From NCBI RefSeq assembly GCF_018131225.1, contig NZ_JAFCMM010000006.1, positions 310,001-374,000 on the forward strand: DNA of 64,000 nt, given 5' to 3'. The position numbers and the translations under genes were made by a program. The DNA is from Bradyrhizobium sp. U87765 SZCCT0048. Its GTDB lineage: Bacteria > Pseudomonadota > Alphaproteobacteria > Rhizobiales > Xanthobacteraceae. Below, piece by piece: positions 33,745 to 42,269 of the stretch (position 1 is the first letter of the stretch; each line of letters starts with the position of its first letter). The notes beneath the pieces were generated by a model. The model saw only the letters and a list, made by a program, of their open reading frames with translations. It was not told the origin of the DNA and did not search any database.

Positions 33745-36700
33745 GTGGGCAGGGCTGACACGAAGGCCGGACGGAACGGGCCGCGGGCGCGCGCATGGGA
33801 GCGTGCGCTGTGCGGCCTCGGCGTCGTGTCCGTGCTGCTGGTTCCGGCCGGGGCGACAGCCGCGCCGCCGGCCCTGACCGAAGCCCAGGCGCCGGTCCTG
33901 CCGGTGCGGGGCGAGGCGTCGTTCGCGGCCGCCGGCGGTTATGCGCGGCTGATCCTCAAGCTCGACGACGATGCCGAACCCGAGGTGATCACCGCCGGTT
34001 CGGTGCTGGTCATCCGTTTCAAGCGTCCGGTCGACATCGCCGTGGACGGCATCGCCGACGCGGTGCCCGACTATGTCGGCATGGCGCGGCGCGATCCCGA
34101 CGGCATGGCGATCCGTCTCGCACTGTCGCGGCGGGTCACGGTCAATGCCATGGCGGCGGGCGAGCGCTTCTTCATCGACCTGCTGCCTGACAGCTGGAAG
34201 GGTTTGCCGCCGCCGCTGCCGCAGGACGTCGTGCGCGAACTCGCCGAGCGCGCGCGGGCCGCCGAACGGCTACTCAAGCAGCAGAGGCTCGCGCAGGAAG
34301 CCAGGAAGCGTCCGGCGGTGCGGGTGCGCGCCTCGGTGCAGCCGACCTTTGTGCGCTTCGTGTTCGAGCTGCCGCCGGGCGTCGGCGTGTCGTCGGCGCT
34401 CGAGGACAAGAAGCTGTCGCTGGTGTTTTCCCAGCCGCTGACCTTCGATCTCGCCGATGCCAAGCTCGTCGCGCCGCAGAACATCGCCGGCATCGAGCAG
34501 CGCACCGAGGGCGACGGCGCGGTGGTGTCGTTCTCCACCCTCGGCGACGTCAGCATTCATTCGTTTCGCGAAGACGCCAACTATGTGATCGACATCGGCG
34601 CCGATCAGCCCGGCCGGCCGGCCGCGCCGCTGGTGCCGGTCGCCGAGGCGAGGGAGCGCAAGGACGCGAAGGTCGCCGGCGCCGTGCCGCCGAAGCCGGC
34701 CGCGCCCGCGTCGATCCCGTTGCAACCGTCGGCGCCACCGGCTTCCGCCCATGCGGCAGCTCCGGTGGCGGAAGCGCCCGCCGTGCCGCCGCCGGCACGG
34801 CCGCGCGACGAGGCGAAAGCCGCCGTTCCCCCGCCGCCGGCCGAGGTGCCGCCGGCGCCGCCCGCTGCCGCGGATGTGGCGGCTGCGGACGCGCGTGCCA
34901 GGGAGCCCGTTGCGCCAGTGCCGGCCGCGCCCGTGGTCGCGCAGCCGGCGCCGGGGCCCGCGCCGCAGCAGGCCGCGAGCCCGCAGGATGGCGGCCTCAA
35001 GGTGCTGGCCGCGCGCAGCAGCGATGGCCTCAAGCTGACATTTCCGCTCGGCGCGTCGGCTCCCGCCGCGGTGTTCCGCCGCGGCGAGACCGTGTGGCTG
35101 GTGCTCGATGACACGCGGCCGCTCAATGTCGAGGCGATCCGCCGCGACGGTGGCGCGCTGATCGGCGACGTCGCGACGCAAAAGCTCGACAAGGGCCAGG
35201 CGGTCCGCATCCGCCTCGGCCGCCCGCAGTTGACGTCACTGTCGGGCGAAGCCGGCGGCCTCGTCCTGACCTTCGCCGACACCATGGAGGTGCCGTCGCA
35301 GCCGCTGACGGCGACACGCAACATCGCCGATCCGGCCCGCGCCCATGTCGCGGTGATGATGGCGGGGCCGGCGACGGTGCACCGTCTCGCCGATCCCGAT
35401 GCCGGCGACGCGCTCACCGTGGTCACCGCGCCGCTGCCGGCACGCGGCTTTGTCAAACGCCAGGATTTCGTCGAGTTCTCGCTGCTGGAATCGATCCATG
35501 GCGTCGTCGTGCAGTCCAATGCCGACGACTTCACGGTAACGGCGTCGGCCGATCGCGTGACGCTGGCCCGTCCGGGCGGGCTGACGCTGTCGTCCGCCGC
35601 GCTCGCGCCGTCGCAGCGGATCGGCGACGGTCCCAAGCCGCTGTTCGATGTCGCCGAATGGGATCAGAACCGCGACGCGGTGTTCAACAAGCGCTACGAT
35701 GCGCTGGTGGCCGCCGCCGGACAGGCGAGCGGCAGCGACCGTCTCGCCGCCAATCTCGACCTGGCGCGGTTCTATCTCGCGCGCGGCTTCGCTTTCGAGG
35801 CCAAGGGCGTGATGGATCTCGCGCTGGCCGGCGCCAAGCCCGGCACTGAGGATCCGAGCGCGCTGATCATCCGCGCCATCGCCAACATCCTCGGCGACCG
35901 TCCGGCCGCGGGCCTCAAGGATCTCGCCAACCCGGTCATCGCCAATGGCTATGACCTGCAGCTGTGGAAGGGTCTCGCCGCCGCGCGGCAGGAGAAGTGG
36001 CCGGAGGCGCGCGAGAAGTTTCGCAATGCCGAGTTTGCCATCGCCGCGCTGCCGAAGGATTTGCAGCGCGAGGTGCTGATGGCGGCGATGCGCGCCTCGC
36101 TCGAGGTCAAGGACTTCGCCGGCGCGTCCGCCCGCGCCAACGACATCGATCTGATCGGCGTTCCCGACCGGTTGAAGCCGGCGGTCAACGTCATGCGGGC
36201 CGAACTCGCCGAGGCGATGGGGCGTGAGAAGGACGCGCTCGCCGGCTATCGCGACATCGTCACCAGCGATGACCGCGCGTCGGCGGCGGAGGCGCGGTTG
36301 CGCGAGATCGCGCTGCGCCGCAAGCGCAACGACATCTCCCCCGAAGACGCGCTCGCCGGCCTCGAGACGCTGGCGGTGACCTGGCGCGGCGGCGGTATCG
36401 AACTCGAAGCCCTGCAGCAGCTCGCGCGTATCTATTCGGCGCAGGGCCGCTACCTCGATTCTTTCGCCGCGGCGCGGCTGGCGACGCGGCTGTCGCCGAA
36501 TTCGGATGTGTCGCGCGATATCCAGGACGAGACCTCGGCGCTGTTCGTGCAGGTCTATCTCGGCGAGAAGGGCGACGCGCTGCCGCCGATCGAGGCGCTC
36601 GGGATGTTCTACGATTACCGCGAGCTGACGCCGATCGGCCGTCGCGGCGATGAAATGATCCGCCGTCTCGCCGAGCGGCTTGTCGCAGTCGACCTGCTCG

Positions 36701-37431
36701 ACCAGGCGGCCGATCTGCTGCAGTATCAGGTCGATCATCGTCTCGAAGGCTCCGCGCGCGCCCAAGTCGCGGCGCGTCTCGCCACCATCTACCTGATGAA
36801 CCGCAAGCCCGATCGCGCGCTCGGTGCGTTGCGCTCGACCCGGATCGCCGATCTCGCCGGCGAGCTGCGCCAGCAGCGCATGCTGCTGGAGGCGCGGGCG
36901 CAGAGCGACGTCGGTCGCCACGACCTCGCACTCGATATCGTGTCCAACCTGTCGGGCCGCGAGGTAACGCGGCTGCGCTCGGACATTCTGTGGGCAGCGC
37001 GGCGCTGGCGCGAATCCGCCGAGCAGATCGAGTTGTACTATGGCGAGCGCTGGAAGGATTTCCAGCCGCTGACGGCGACCGAGAAGGGCGACGTCATTCG
37101 CGCCGCGATCGGTTATGCGCTCGCCGAAGACGCGCTTGGCCTGGCGCGCTTCCGCGAGAAGTATGGTCCGAAAATGAACGAGGGGGCGGACCGCGTCGCG
37201 TTCGATCTGGCCAGCCAGCCCGCCGCCGCGAGCAGCGCCGAATTCACCCAGATCGCGAAGATGGCGGCCTCGGTGGACACCCTCGACGGCTTCCTGCGCG
37301 AGATGAAGCAGCGCTTCCCGGATGCGACCATGGCGAAGGCGCCGTCGGCAAGCACCGCGCCCGCGGGCGATCCGGTTCCGACCGGCCAGTTGCCGAAGAT
37401 CGGCAGCGTCAAGAGCGCCAGCGCGCGCTGA
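33745..37431 (+). CDS. Large secreted TPR protein of the flagellar cluster, function unknown
   Basis: A 1228-residue protein. A probable signal sequence ends near residue 42 (LCGLGVVSVLLVPAGATA). Three beta-rich, AMIN-like modules follow at about 50-150, 190-290 and 412-520 (YARLILKLDDD, FVRFVFELPPG, LKLTFPLG), split by a Pro/Ala linker at about 315-410. Residues about 640-1200 are TPR-like helical repeats (LARFYLARGFAFEA, ELEALQQLARIYSAQGRY). The GTG at 33745 has AGGA only 1 base away, so the start is uncertain. A CtrA box and position after motE point to a periplasmic motor or assembly role. Confidence 0.78.
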   Translation: MGRADTKAGRNGPRARAWERALCGLGVVSVLLVPAGATAAPPALTEAQAPVLPVRGEASFAAAGGYARLILKLDDDAEPEVITAGSVLVIRFKRPVDIAVDGIADAVPDYVGMARRDPDGMAIRLALSRRVTVNAMAAGERFFIDLLPDSWKGLPPPLPQDVVRELAERARAAERLLKQQRLAQEARKRPAVRVRASVQPTFVRFVFELPPGVGVSSALEDKKLSLVFSQPLTFDLADAKLVAPQNIAGIEQRTEGDGAVVSFSTLGDVSIHSFREDANYVIDIGADQPGRPAAPLVPVAEARERKDAKVAGAVPPKPAAPASIPLQPSAPPASAHAAAPVAEAPAVPPPARPRDEAKAAVPPPPAEVPPAPPAAADVAAADARAREPVAPVPAAPVVAQPAPGPAPQQAASPQDGGLKVLAARSSDGLKLTFPLGASAPAAVFRRGETVWLVLDDTRPLNVEAIRRDGGALIGDVATQKLDKGQAVRIRLGRPQLTSLSGEAGGLVLTFADTMEVPSQPLTATRNIADPARAHVAVMMAGPATVHRLADPDAGDALTVVTAPLPARGFVKRQDFVEFSLLESIHGVVVQSNADDFTVTASADRVTLARPGGLTLSSAALAPSQRIGDGPKPLFDVAEWDQNRDAVFNKRYDALVAAAGQASGSDRLAANLDLARFYLARGFAFEAKGVMDLALAGAKPGTEDPSALIIRAIANILGDRPAAGLKDLANPVIANGYDLQLWKGLAAARQEKWPEAREKFRNAEFAIAALPKDLQREVLMAAMRASLEVKDFAGASARANDIDLIGVPDRLKPAVNVMRAELAEAMGREKDALAGYRDIVTSDDRASAAEARLREIALRRKRNDISPEDALAGLETLAVTWRGGGIELEALQQLARIYSAQGRYLDSFAAARLATRLSPNSDVSRDIQDETSALFVQVYLGEKGDALPPIEALGMFYDYRELTPIGRRGDEMIRRLAERLVAVDLLDQAADLLQYQVDHRLEGSARAQVAARLATIYLMNRKPDRALGALRSTRIADLAGELRQQRMLLEARAQSDVGRHDLALDIVSNLSGREVTRLRSDILWAARRWRESAEQIELYYGERWKDFQPLTATEKGDVIRAAIGYALAEDALGLARFREKYGPKMNEGADRVAFDLASQPAAASSAEFTQIAKMAASVDTLDGFLREMKQRFPDATMAKAPSASTAPAGDPVPTGQLPKIGSVKSASAR

Positions 37432-37510
37432 TCATCCTCCGCGCGCCTCGCAGGACAAACGGCCGCTGGGCCGCTGCTTGCCGTGGCCCCTCGAGGGGGC
37501 ACGCCAGCCG

Positions 37511-38266
37511 TCAGCCGCCGTAGCTCTGCACCAGCGAGCCCGCGACCAGCGACCAGCCGTCGACCAGCACGAAGAAGATCAGCTTGAACGGCAGCGACAC
37601 CACGACGGGCGGCAGCATCATCATGCCCATCGACATCAGCACCGAGGCGACCACGAGGTCGATGATCAGGAACGGCAGGAACAGCAGGAAGCCGATCTCG
37701 AACGCGCGCTTGAGTTCGGAGATCATGAAGGCCGGCACCAGGATGCGCAGCGACATCTGTTCGGGGCTCGGCGCCGGAGGCTCGCCCGACAGATCCATGA
37801 ACAGCTTCAGGTCCTTCTCGCGGACGTTCTTCTGCATGAAGCCGCGCAGCGGCACCGAGGCGCGCTGCAGCGCCTCCTCGACGCCGATCTGGTTGGCGAT
37901 CAGCGGCTTGATGCCGTCGTCGTAGGATTTCTGCAGCGCCGGCCCCATCACGAACATGGTGAGGAACACGGCCAGCGCGATGATCACCGAGTTCGGCGGC
38001 GCGGTCGCCGTGCCGAGCGCCGTGCGCAGCAGCGACAGCACCACCACGATGCGCGTGAACGAGGTCATCATGATCAGGATCGACGGCGCGATCGACAGCA
38101 CCGTCAGCAGCGCGATGAGCTGGATGGCGCGTTCGGTGACGCCGCCATTGCCCTGGCCGAGATTGATGCTGATGTCCTGCGCCGCGGCCGGCTCGATCAG
38201 CGAGCCGGCTGTAATCAGGACAAGGAGAAGAAAAAATACTCTACGCGGAAGGCCGGCGAACCTCAC
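37511..38266 (-). CDS. fliP: Flagellar type III export protein FliP
   Basis: A 251-residue membrane protein. A cleavable signal-like N-terminus (MRFAGLPRRVFFLLLVLITA) is followed by family blocks: LSIAPSILIMMTSFTRIVVVL, PPNSVIIALAVFLTMFVMGP, and MMLPPVVVSLPFKLIFFVLVDGW. FliP with FliQ and FliR forms the export gate. The start overlaps the fliO stop by 4 bases. fliQ and fliR lie in the opposite-strand operon at 41 kb. Confidence 0.97.
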   Translation of the reverse strand: MRFAGLPRRVFFLLLVLITAGSLIEPAAAQDISINLGQGNGGVTERAIQLIALLTVLSIAPSILIMMTSFTRIVVVLSLLRTALGTATAPPNSVIIALAVFLTMFVMGPALQKSYDDGIKPLIANQIGVEEALQRASVPLRGFMQKNVREKDLKLFMDLSGEPPAPSPEQMSLRILVPAFMISELKRAFEIGFLLFLPFLIIDLVVASVLMSMGMMMLPPVVVSLPFKLIFFVLVDGWSLVAGSLVQSYGG

Positions 38267-39459
38267 GTCGGCGACTTCGGACGGCCCAGCAGGCTCGCCA
38301 TCTCGTCCTCGAGATTCTCGAAGGCCGAGGATTTCGGCAGCGGCGGTGCGACCGGCGGTGCGGCGTTCTCGTTGCGCGGCGGCGGCGGTGCGCCGACGTC
38401 GGAGGCACGCGGCGCCGGACGCGGCGGCTCCGGCGGCGCGGCAGCCTCGGCCGGCTTGCGCAGCGCGGCCTCGAGGCGCTGGGCCATCTCGGCGAGGTTC
38501 TGGTCGGCCGCCGACAGGGCGGAGGACGACGGCGCGGGGGCGGGCGGCGGAACGGGCGGCGCCGGCGGCAGCGGACGCTCGGAGCGCGGCAGCGGCTTGG
38601 CCATCGGCTCCGGCGCGGCCGGAATGCGCGGCGCCAGCGGCTCGCTGCGGCTCATGGCCGGCTCGCCACGCGGGATCAGCGGCTCGGACCGTGGCATCGT
38701 CGGCTCGCTGCGCGGCATGGTGATGTCGCTGCGGGTCATCGCCGGTTCGGTGCGCGGAAGCGGCGGCAGCTCGGCGCGGGGAAGCGAAGGCTCCGCACGG
38801 GGAAGCGGCGGTTCGGCGCGCGCGATCGGGGCTTCGGCGCGCGGGAGCGGCGGTTCGGCACGCAGAAGCGGCGGCTCGTGGCGCGGCGCCACCGGCTCGG
38901 GCAGGCGCGGCGGCAGCGGATCGGCGGGGCGGCTGGCACGGCGCGACGGTGCCGGCGGCAGTTCGGCGGCGATCGCCGCCAGCGGATCGGGACGACGCTC
39001 GGCGGCGGGCGCGGCGCGGCGGATTTCATCGGCGAAGGACGGGCGCGGCGAGCGCGGCGGCGGCTCCGGCAAGGCCGGCTCCTGCGGCTCGTCGAGCTGG
39101 CCGTCATTCCAGTTGGCGTCGGGCAGGGGCCCCATGCGCGGCGGCAGGTCTGCGCCGACCGGGCCGCGGCTCGGAAGCTGCTCGCGCTGCGGCGCCGCGC
39201 GCACGATATTGGGTTCGATCACGAGGTCGCCGGGGCCGCCGATCATCAGCAGGTGTTCGACATTGTCGCGGCGCACCAGCACGAGCTTGCGGCGGCCATC
39301 CACCGACATCGCGTCGATGACCGCAAGACGCGGCATCCGTCCGCGGTTGCCGCTGGCGCCGAGCCGGTTACGGCCGAAATACCTCACCGCCCATGCGGCG
39401 AGGCCGACGACGGCCAGCACCGAGAACAGGATCAAAATGATGTACAGCAATTGCGACAT
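38263..39459 (-). CDS. fliO: FliO-like flagellar biosynthesis protein with long repetitive tail
   Basis: A 398-residue protein. The first 100 residues are FliO-like: a membrane helix at 3-24 (SQLLYIILILFSVLAVVGLA), then RRKLVLVRRDNVEHLLMIGGP. FliO helps assemble FliP. The remaining 300 residues are a cytoplasmic tail rich in Pro, Arg and Glu, far beyond usual FliO length. It includes about twelve heptads of the type P-x-x-x-R-x-E. The ATG at 39459 is chosen because it puts the helix at the N-terminus. fliP follows with an ATGA overlap. Confidence 0.85.
   Translation of the reverse strand: MSQLLYIILILFSVLAVVGLAAWAVRYFGRNRLGASGNRGRMPRLAVIDAMSVDGRRKLVLVRRDNVEHLLMIGGPGDLVIEPNIVRAAPQREQLPSRGPVGADLPPRMGPLPDANWNDGQLDEPQEPALPEPPPRSPRPSFADEIRRAAPAAERRPDPLAAIAAELPPAPSRRASRPADPLPPRLPEPVAPRHEPPLLRAEPPLPRAEAPIARAEPPLPRAEPSLPRAELPPLPRTEPAMTRSDITMPRSEPTMPRSEPLIPRGEPAMSRSEPLAPRIPAAPEPMAKPLPRSERPLPPAPPVPPPAPAPSSSALSAADQNLAEMAQRLEAALRKPAEAAAPPEPPRPAPRASDVGAPPPPRNENAAPPVAPPLPKSSAFENLEDEMASLLGRPKSPT
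38631..38883 (-). repeat. 21-bp tandem repeats inside fliO
   Basis: About twelve consecutive degenerate 21-bp units on the minus strand encode heptads such as PPLPRAE, APIARAE, PSLPRAE, PTMPRSE and PLIPRGE. Adjacent units differ by several bases, so this is an old or diverging minisatellite. Copy number may vary between strains. Confidence 0.8.
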
Positions 39460-39790
39460 GTTTGGTCCCCACCAAACCAGAGTGTACTTCAACCCGCAGA
39501 TTCGGCGAATGCTGCGATCCGAGAAAAGTCCGTTGGAACGTTTCCGGATGTTCGCGGTCCGATTCTAGCACTCGCTTGCCCTATCGGTCGGCATCATTGC
39601 GAATGTCGGAACCATCAGGACCACTAGCGCAGCGCCGCGGCCGAATCTCGAAGTTCCGCTCCGTTTGTTAATGTCTTGCCCTGTTGGTTAATGCCGGACG
39701 GCAGGAATTGCCCTCTCGCCTGCGTCGTCATCGACGCTGACGTCCCCTGTGTCCAGCGCCAAGGCGTCGGAATTTCAATGGCTTGGTTGG
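39460..39790. other. Left part of the fliO-flgB divergent intergenic region
   Basis: No gene seen. It holds two direct TTGTTAATG/TTGGTTAATG half sites (39666 and 39685) and an inverted repeat TGCCG-GA-CGGCA (39692-39703). These are candidate regulatory elements for the minus-strand fliO-fliP unit. No sigma-54 match with GG-N10-GC was found. Confidence 0.4.
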
Positions 39791-39805
39791 TTAACGGCGA
39801 ATTAA
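39791..39805. promoter_or_regulatory. CtrA box 1 upstream of flgB
   Basis: TTAA-CGGCGAA-TTAA, a perfect consensus match about 106 bases before flgB. Confidence 0.8.
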
Positions 39806-39828
39806 TGGCAAAATTGAGCCCGCTGGAG

Positions 39829-39843
39829 TTAACTCTTTATTAA
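39829..39843. promoter_or_regulatory. CtrA box 2 upstream of flgB
   Basis: TTAA-CTCTTTA-TTAA, a second perfect match 68 bases before the flgB start. The two boxes are 38 bases apart centre to centre, under four helical turns, so two CtrA dimers could bind side by side. Early basal-body operons are direct CtrA targets in Caulobacter. Confidence 0.85.
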
Positions 39844-39910
39844 CCATACAGGCGGCAAATTCTGCCTATCTCCGCTGGCGTGTCGTCCGGCGAGGGCCGA
39901 GGCAGACCCC

Positions 39911-40306
39911 ATGGCGATCACCGATATCCCGGCGCTGAGCGCCTTGCGCACCCGGATGCAGTGGCATCAGGAGCGCCAGCGGGTGCTCGCCGAAAATATC
40001 GCCAATTCCGACACTCCGAAATTCAAGCCGCGGGACCTTGTGGAACCCGATTTCCGCTCCCTGACCGCAGGGCCGGCGGGGCTGGGCATGACGCGCACGA
40101 GCGCCGCCCATCTGTCTTCGACCGGTGGAACCGACCGTTTCGCCTCCAGCAACAGGGGGGGCTACGAGACCCGGCCGGCCGGCAACGCGGTCAGCCTCGA
40201 GGACGAGATGCAGAAGTCGGCGGCGAACCAGATGGATTTCGCGGCGGCGACCTCGCTCTACAGCCGCAGCCTGGCGCTGCTGAAGACCGCGATCGGCAAG
40301 CGCTGA
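39911..40306 (+). CDS. flgB: Flagellar proximal rod protein FlgB
   Basis: A 131-residue rod protein. It has the typical rod N-terminal block ENIANSDTPKFKPRDLVEPDF at residues 30-50 and the C-terminal helix AANQMDFAAATSLYSRSLALLKTAI. It is exported through the flagellar gate. First gene of flgB-flgC-fliE-fliQ-fliR-flhB, behind two CtrA boxes. Confidence 0.96.
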   Translation: MAITDIPALSALRTRMQWHQERQRVLAENIANSDTPKFKPRDLVEPDFRSLTAGPAGLGMTRTSAAHLSSTGGTDRFASSNRGGYETRPAGNAVSLEDEMQKSAANQMDFAAATSLYSRSLALLKTAIGKR

Positions 40307-40342
40307 CGCGCAAGGTTTGAGGGAGCGATTTGAGGGATCGAG

Positions 40343-40765
40343 ATGGCTGACGGATCGGACTTCCTGAGGGCAATGAACATTGCGACGTCGGGCCTGCGCG
40401 CGCAGGCCGGGCGGATGCGGGTGCTGTCGGAAAACATCGCCAACGCCGACTCGACGTCTCAGACAGCCGGCGGCGATCCCTACCGCCGCAAGGTGCCGAC
40501 CTTCTCCTCCGAGCTCGATCGCACGCTCGATGCGCGCGTCGTGTCGCTGGGGCGGGTCAAGCCCGACCAGTCGCCGTTCCGCATCAAGTACGAGCCGGGC
40601 AACCCGGCGGCCGACGCCAGCGGCAACGTCAAGTATCCGAACGTCAATTCGGTGGTCGAAATGACCGACATGCGCGACGCGCAGCGGTCCTACGAGGCCA
40701 ACGTCAACATCATCACCGCGACGCGCCGGATGATCCAGCGCACGCTCGACATCCTCAAGGCCTGA
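40343..40765 (+). CDS. flgC: Flagellar proximal rod protein FlgC
   Basis: A 140-residue rod protein. N-terminal FLRAMNIATSGLRAQAGRMR and ENIANADSTSQTAGGDPYRRK; C-terminal NVNIITATRRMIQRTLDILKA. The VKYPNVNSVVEMTDMRDAQR block is the FlgC signature. It lies 36 bases after flgB and 14 before fliE. Confidence 0.97.
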   Translation: MADGSDFLRAMNIATSGLRAQAGRMRVLSENIANADSTSQTAGGDPYRRKVPTFSSELDRTLDARVVSLGRVKPDQSPFRIKYEPGNPAADASGNVKYPNVNSVVEMTDMRDAQRSYEANVNIITATRRMIQRTLDILKA

Positions 40766-40779
40766 TCGGGAGTTCGTCC

Positions 40780-41103
40780 ATGGCTTCGCCCACCGCTGCC
40801 GCAAACGCCTATTCCAGCCTCGCCCGCATGATGGAAGCAGCCGGCAACGCCGGAAAGTCCGCTTCGCAGGGCGGAGAGGTCGCAGGTCCCTCGTTCGGCG
40901 CGCTGCTCAAGGATTCGCTGTCGAGCGTCATGGAAGCCGGCCGCAAGTCGGACAACCAGACCGTGGCGATGGCGACCGGCAAGGCCAACGTGATGGACGT
41001 GGTCACCGCGGTGGCGGAAACCGACGTCGCGGTGTCGACGCTGGTGTCGGTGCGAGACCGTGTCATCCAGTCCTACGAGGACATCATGAAGATGGCCATC
41101 TAG
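40780..41103 (+). CDS. fliE: Flagellar hook-basal body protein FliE
   Basis: A 107-residue protein that joins the MS ring to the rod. The conserved C-terminal half reads VMDVVTAVAETDVAVSTLVSVRDRVIQSYEDIMKM. The N-terminal 40 residues are Ala/Ser-rich, as usual. The family is normally about 100-110 residues. Confidence 0.94.
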   Translation: MASPTAAANAYSSLARMMEAAGNAGKSASQGGEVAGPSFGALLKDSLSSVMEAGRKSDNQTVAMATGKANVMDVVTAVAETDVAVSTLVSVRDRVIQSYEDIMKMAI

Positions 41104-41156
41104 GCGAATTTCGGGGAGCGTGAGGTCGTTCGGGGTGCGTGGGGTAGGGGAGTGCA

Positions 41157-41420
41157 ATGACAGGGCCTGAAGTTCTCGACGTGGCGCGCGACGCGGTGTG
41201 GACCATCGTCATCGTGTCGTCGCCGCTGATGCTCGTCGGCCTCGTGGTCGGCGTGGTCATCTCGCTTGTGCAGGCGCTGACGCAGATCCAGGAGCAGACG
41301 CTGGTGTTCGTGCCGAAGATCCTGGCGATCTTCCTCACCATGCTGCTCGTGCTGCCGTTCATGGCGGACGCGCTGCACAGTCACATGATGCGGATTTCGT
41401 CGCGAATCATCGGGGGATGA
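41157..41420 (+). CDS. fliQ: Flagellar type III export protein FliQ
   Basis: An 87-residue protein with two membrane helices (residues 16-40 and 53-72). GLVVGVVISLVQALTQIQEQTLVFVPKI is the family core. Four FliQ copies wrap the FliP-FliR gate. It lies 53 bases after fliE. Confidence 0.95.
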   Translation: MTGPEVLDVARDAVWTIVIVSSPLMLVGLVVGVVISLVQALTQIQEQTLVFVPKILAIFLTMLLVLPFMADALHSHMMRISSRIIGG

Positions 41421-41475
41421 CGCACAATGGCGGCTGATCACCCGCCATGGAGCCTGGCTGGAACCGGGACATTGG

Positions 41476-42240
41476 ATGCGCATCGACATCTCGCTGCTGC
41501 CCGCACTTGCCGCGGCCTTCATGCTGGCCTTCGCACGGATCGGCGCGATGGTGATGCTGATGCCGGGCTTCGGCGAGACCAACATCCCGGTGCGTATCAA
41601 GCTGTCGATCGCGCTGATGCTGACGCTGATCATCCTGCCGCTGCATCGCGCGGCCTATCACGTCGACATGACGTCGCTGACGCCGATGCTGGTGCTGCTG
41701 CTGCAGGAAATCCTGGTCGGCATCGTGCTCGGCGCCACCGCGCGGGTGACACTGTCGGCGCTGTCGGTCGCGGGATCGGTGATCGCCCAGCAACTCGGCC
41801 TCGGCTTCGTCACCGCGATCGACCCGACGCAGGGCGCGCAGGGTGCGCTGGTCGGCAACTTCCTCACCATTCTCGGCCTGACCCTGCTGTTCGCGACCGA
41901 TATGCACCATCTCGTGATCGGCGCATTGAGCGCGAGCTACAAGGTGTTCGCGCCGGGGGACCTGATCCCGAGCGGCGACATCGCCGCGCTGGCGACGCAG
42001 GCGTTCACGACCTCGTTCAAGATCGGCATCCAGCTGGCCTCGCCCTTCATCGTGTTCGGCCTCGTGTTCAACGTCGGGCTCGGCCTTCTGGCGCGCATGA
42101 TGCCGCAGATGCAGGTCTATTTCGTCGGCGTGCCGCTGTCGATCATGGCCGGGTTCATGATCCTGATCGTGGTGATCGCCACCATGATGAGCACGTTCCT
42201 CGATTATTTCGGCGGCGTGCTGCGTCAGTTGTCGCCCTGA
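41476..42240 (+). CDS. fliR: Flagellar type III export protein FliR
   Basis: A 254-residue membrane protein with about six helices. Blocks: AFARIGAMVMLMPGFGETNIPVR, LLQEILVGIVLGATARV, QQLGLGFVTAIDPTQG, and a C-terminal VGVPLSIMAGFMILIVVIATM. A single FliR caps the FliP/FliQ gate. It is followed by flhB after 29 bases. Confidence 0.96.
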   Translation: MRIDISLLPALAAAFMLAFARIGAMVMLMPGFGETNIPVRIKLSIALMLTLIILPLHRAAYHVDMTSLTPMLVLLLQEILVGIVLGATARVTLSALSVAGSVIAQQLGLGFVTAIDPTQGAQGALVGNFLTILGLTLLFATDMHHLVIGALSASYKVFAPGDLIPSGDIAALATQAFTTSFKIGIQLASPFIVFGLVFNVGLGLLARMMPQMQVYFVGVPLSIMAGFMILIVVIATMMSTFLDYFGGVLRQLSP

Positions 42241-42269
42241 TCCCTCCTGCCGCGCCGGGAGCGTGACCG

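Noticed and set aside
37322..39568. 748-codon plus-strand frame opposite fliP and fliO
   Set aside because: The Gly/Ser repeats in it are only the antisense of the FliO heptad repeat.
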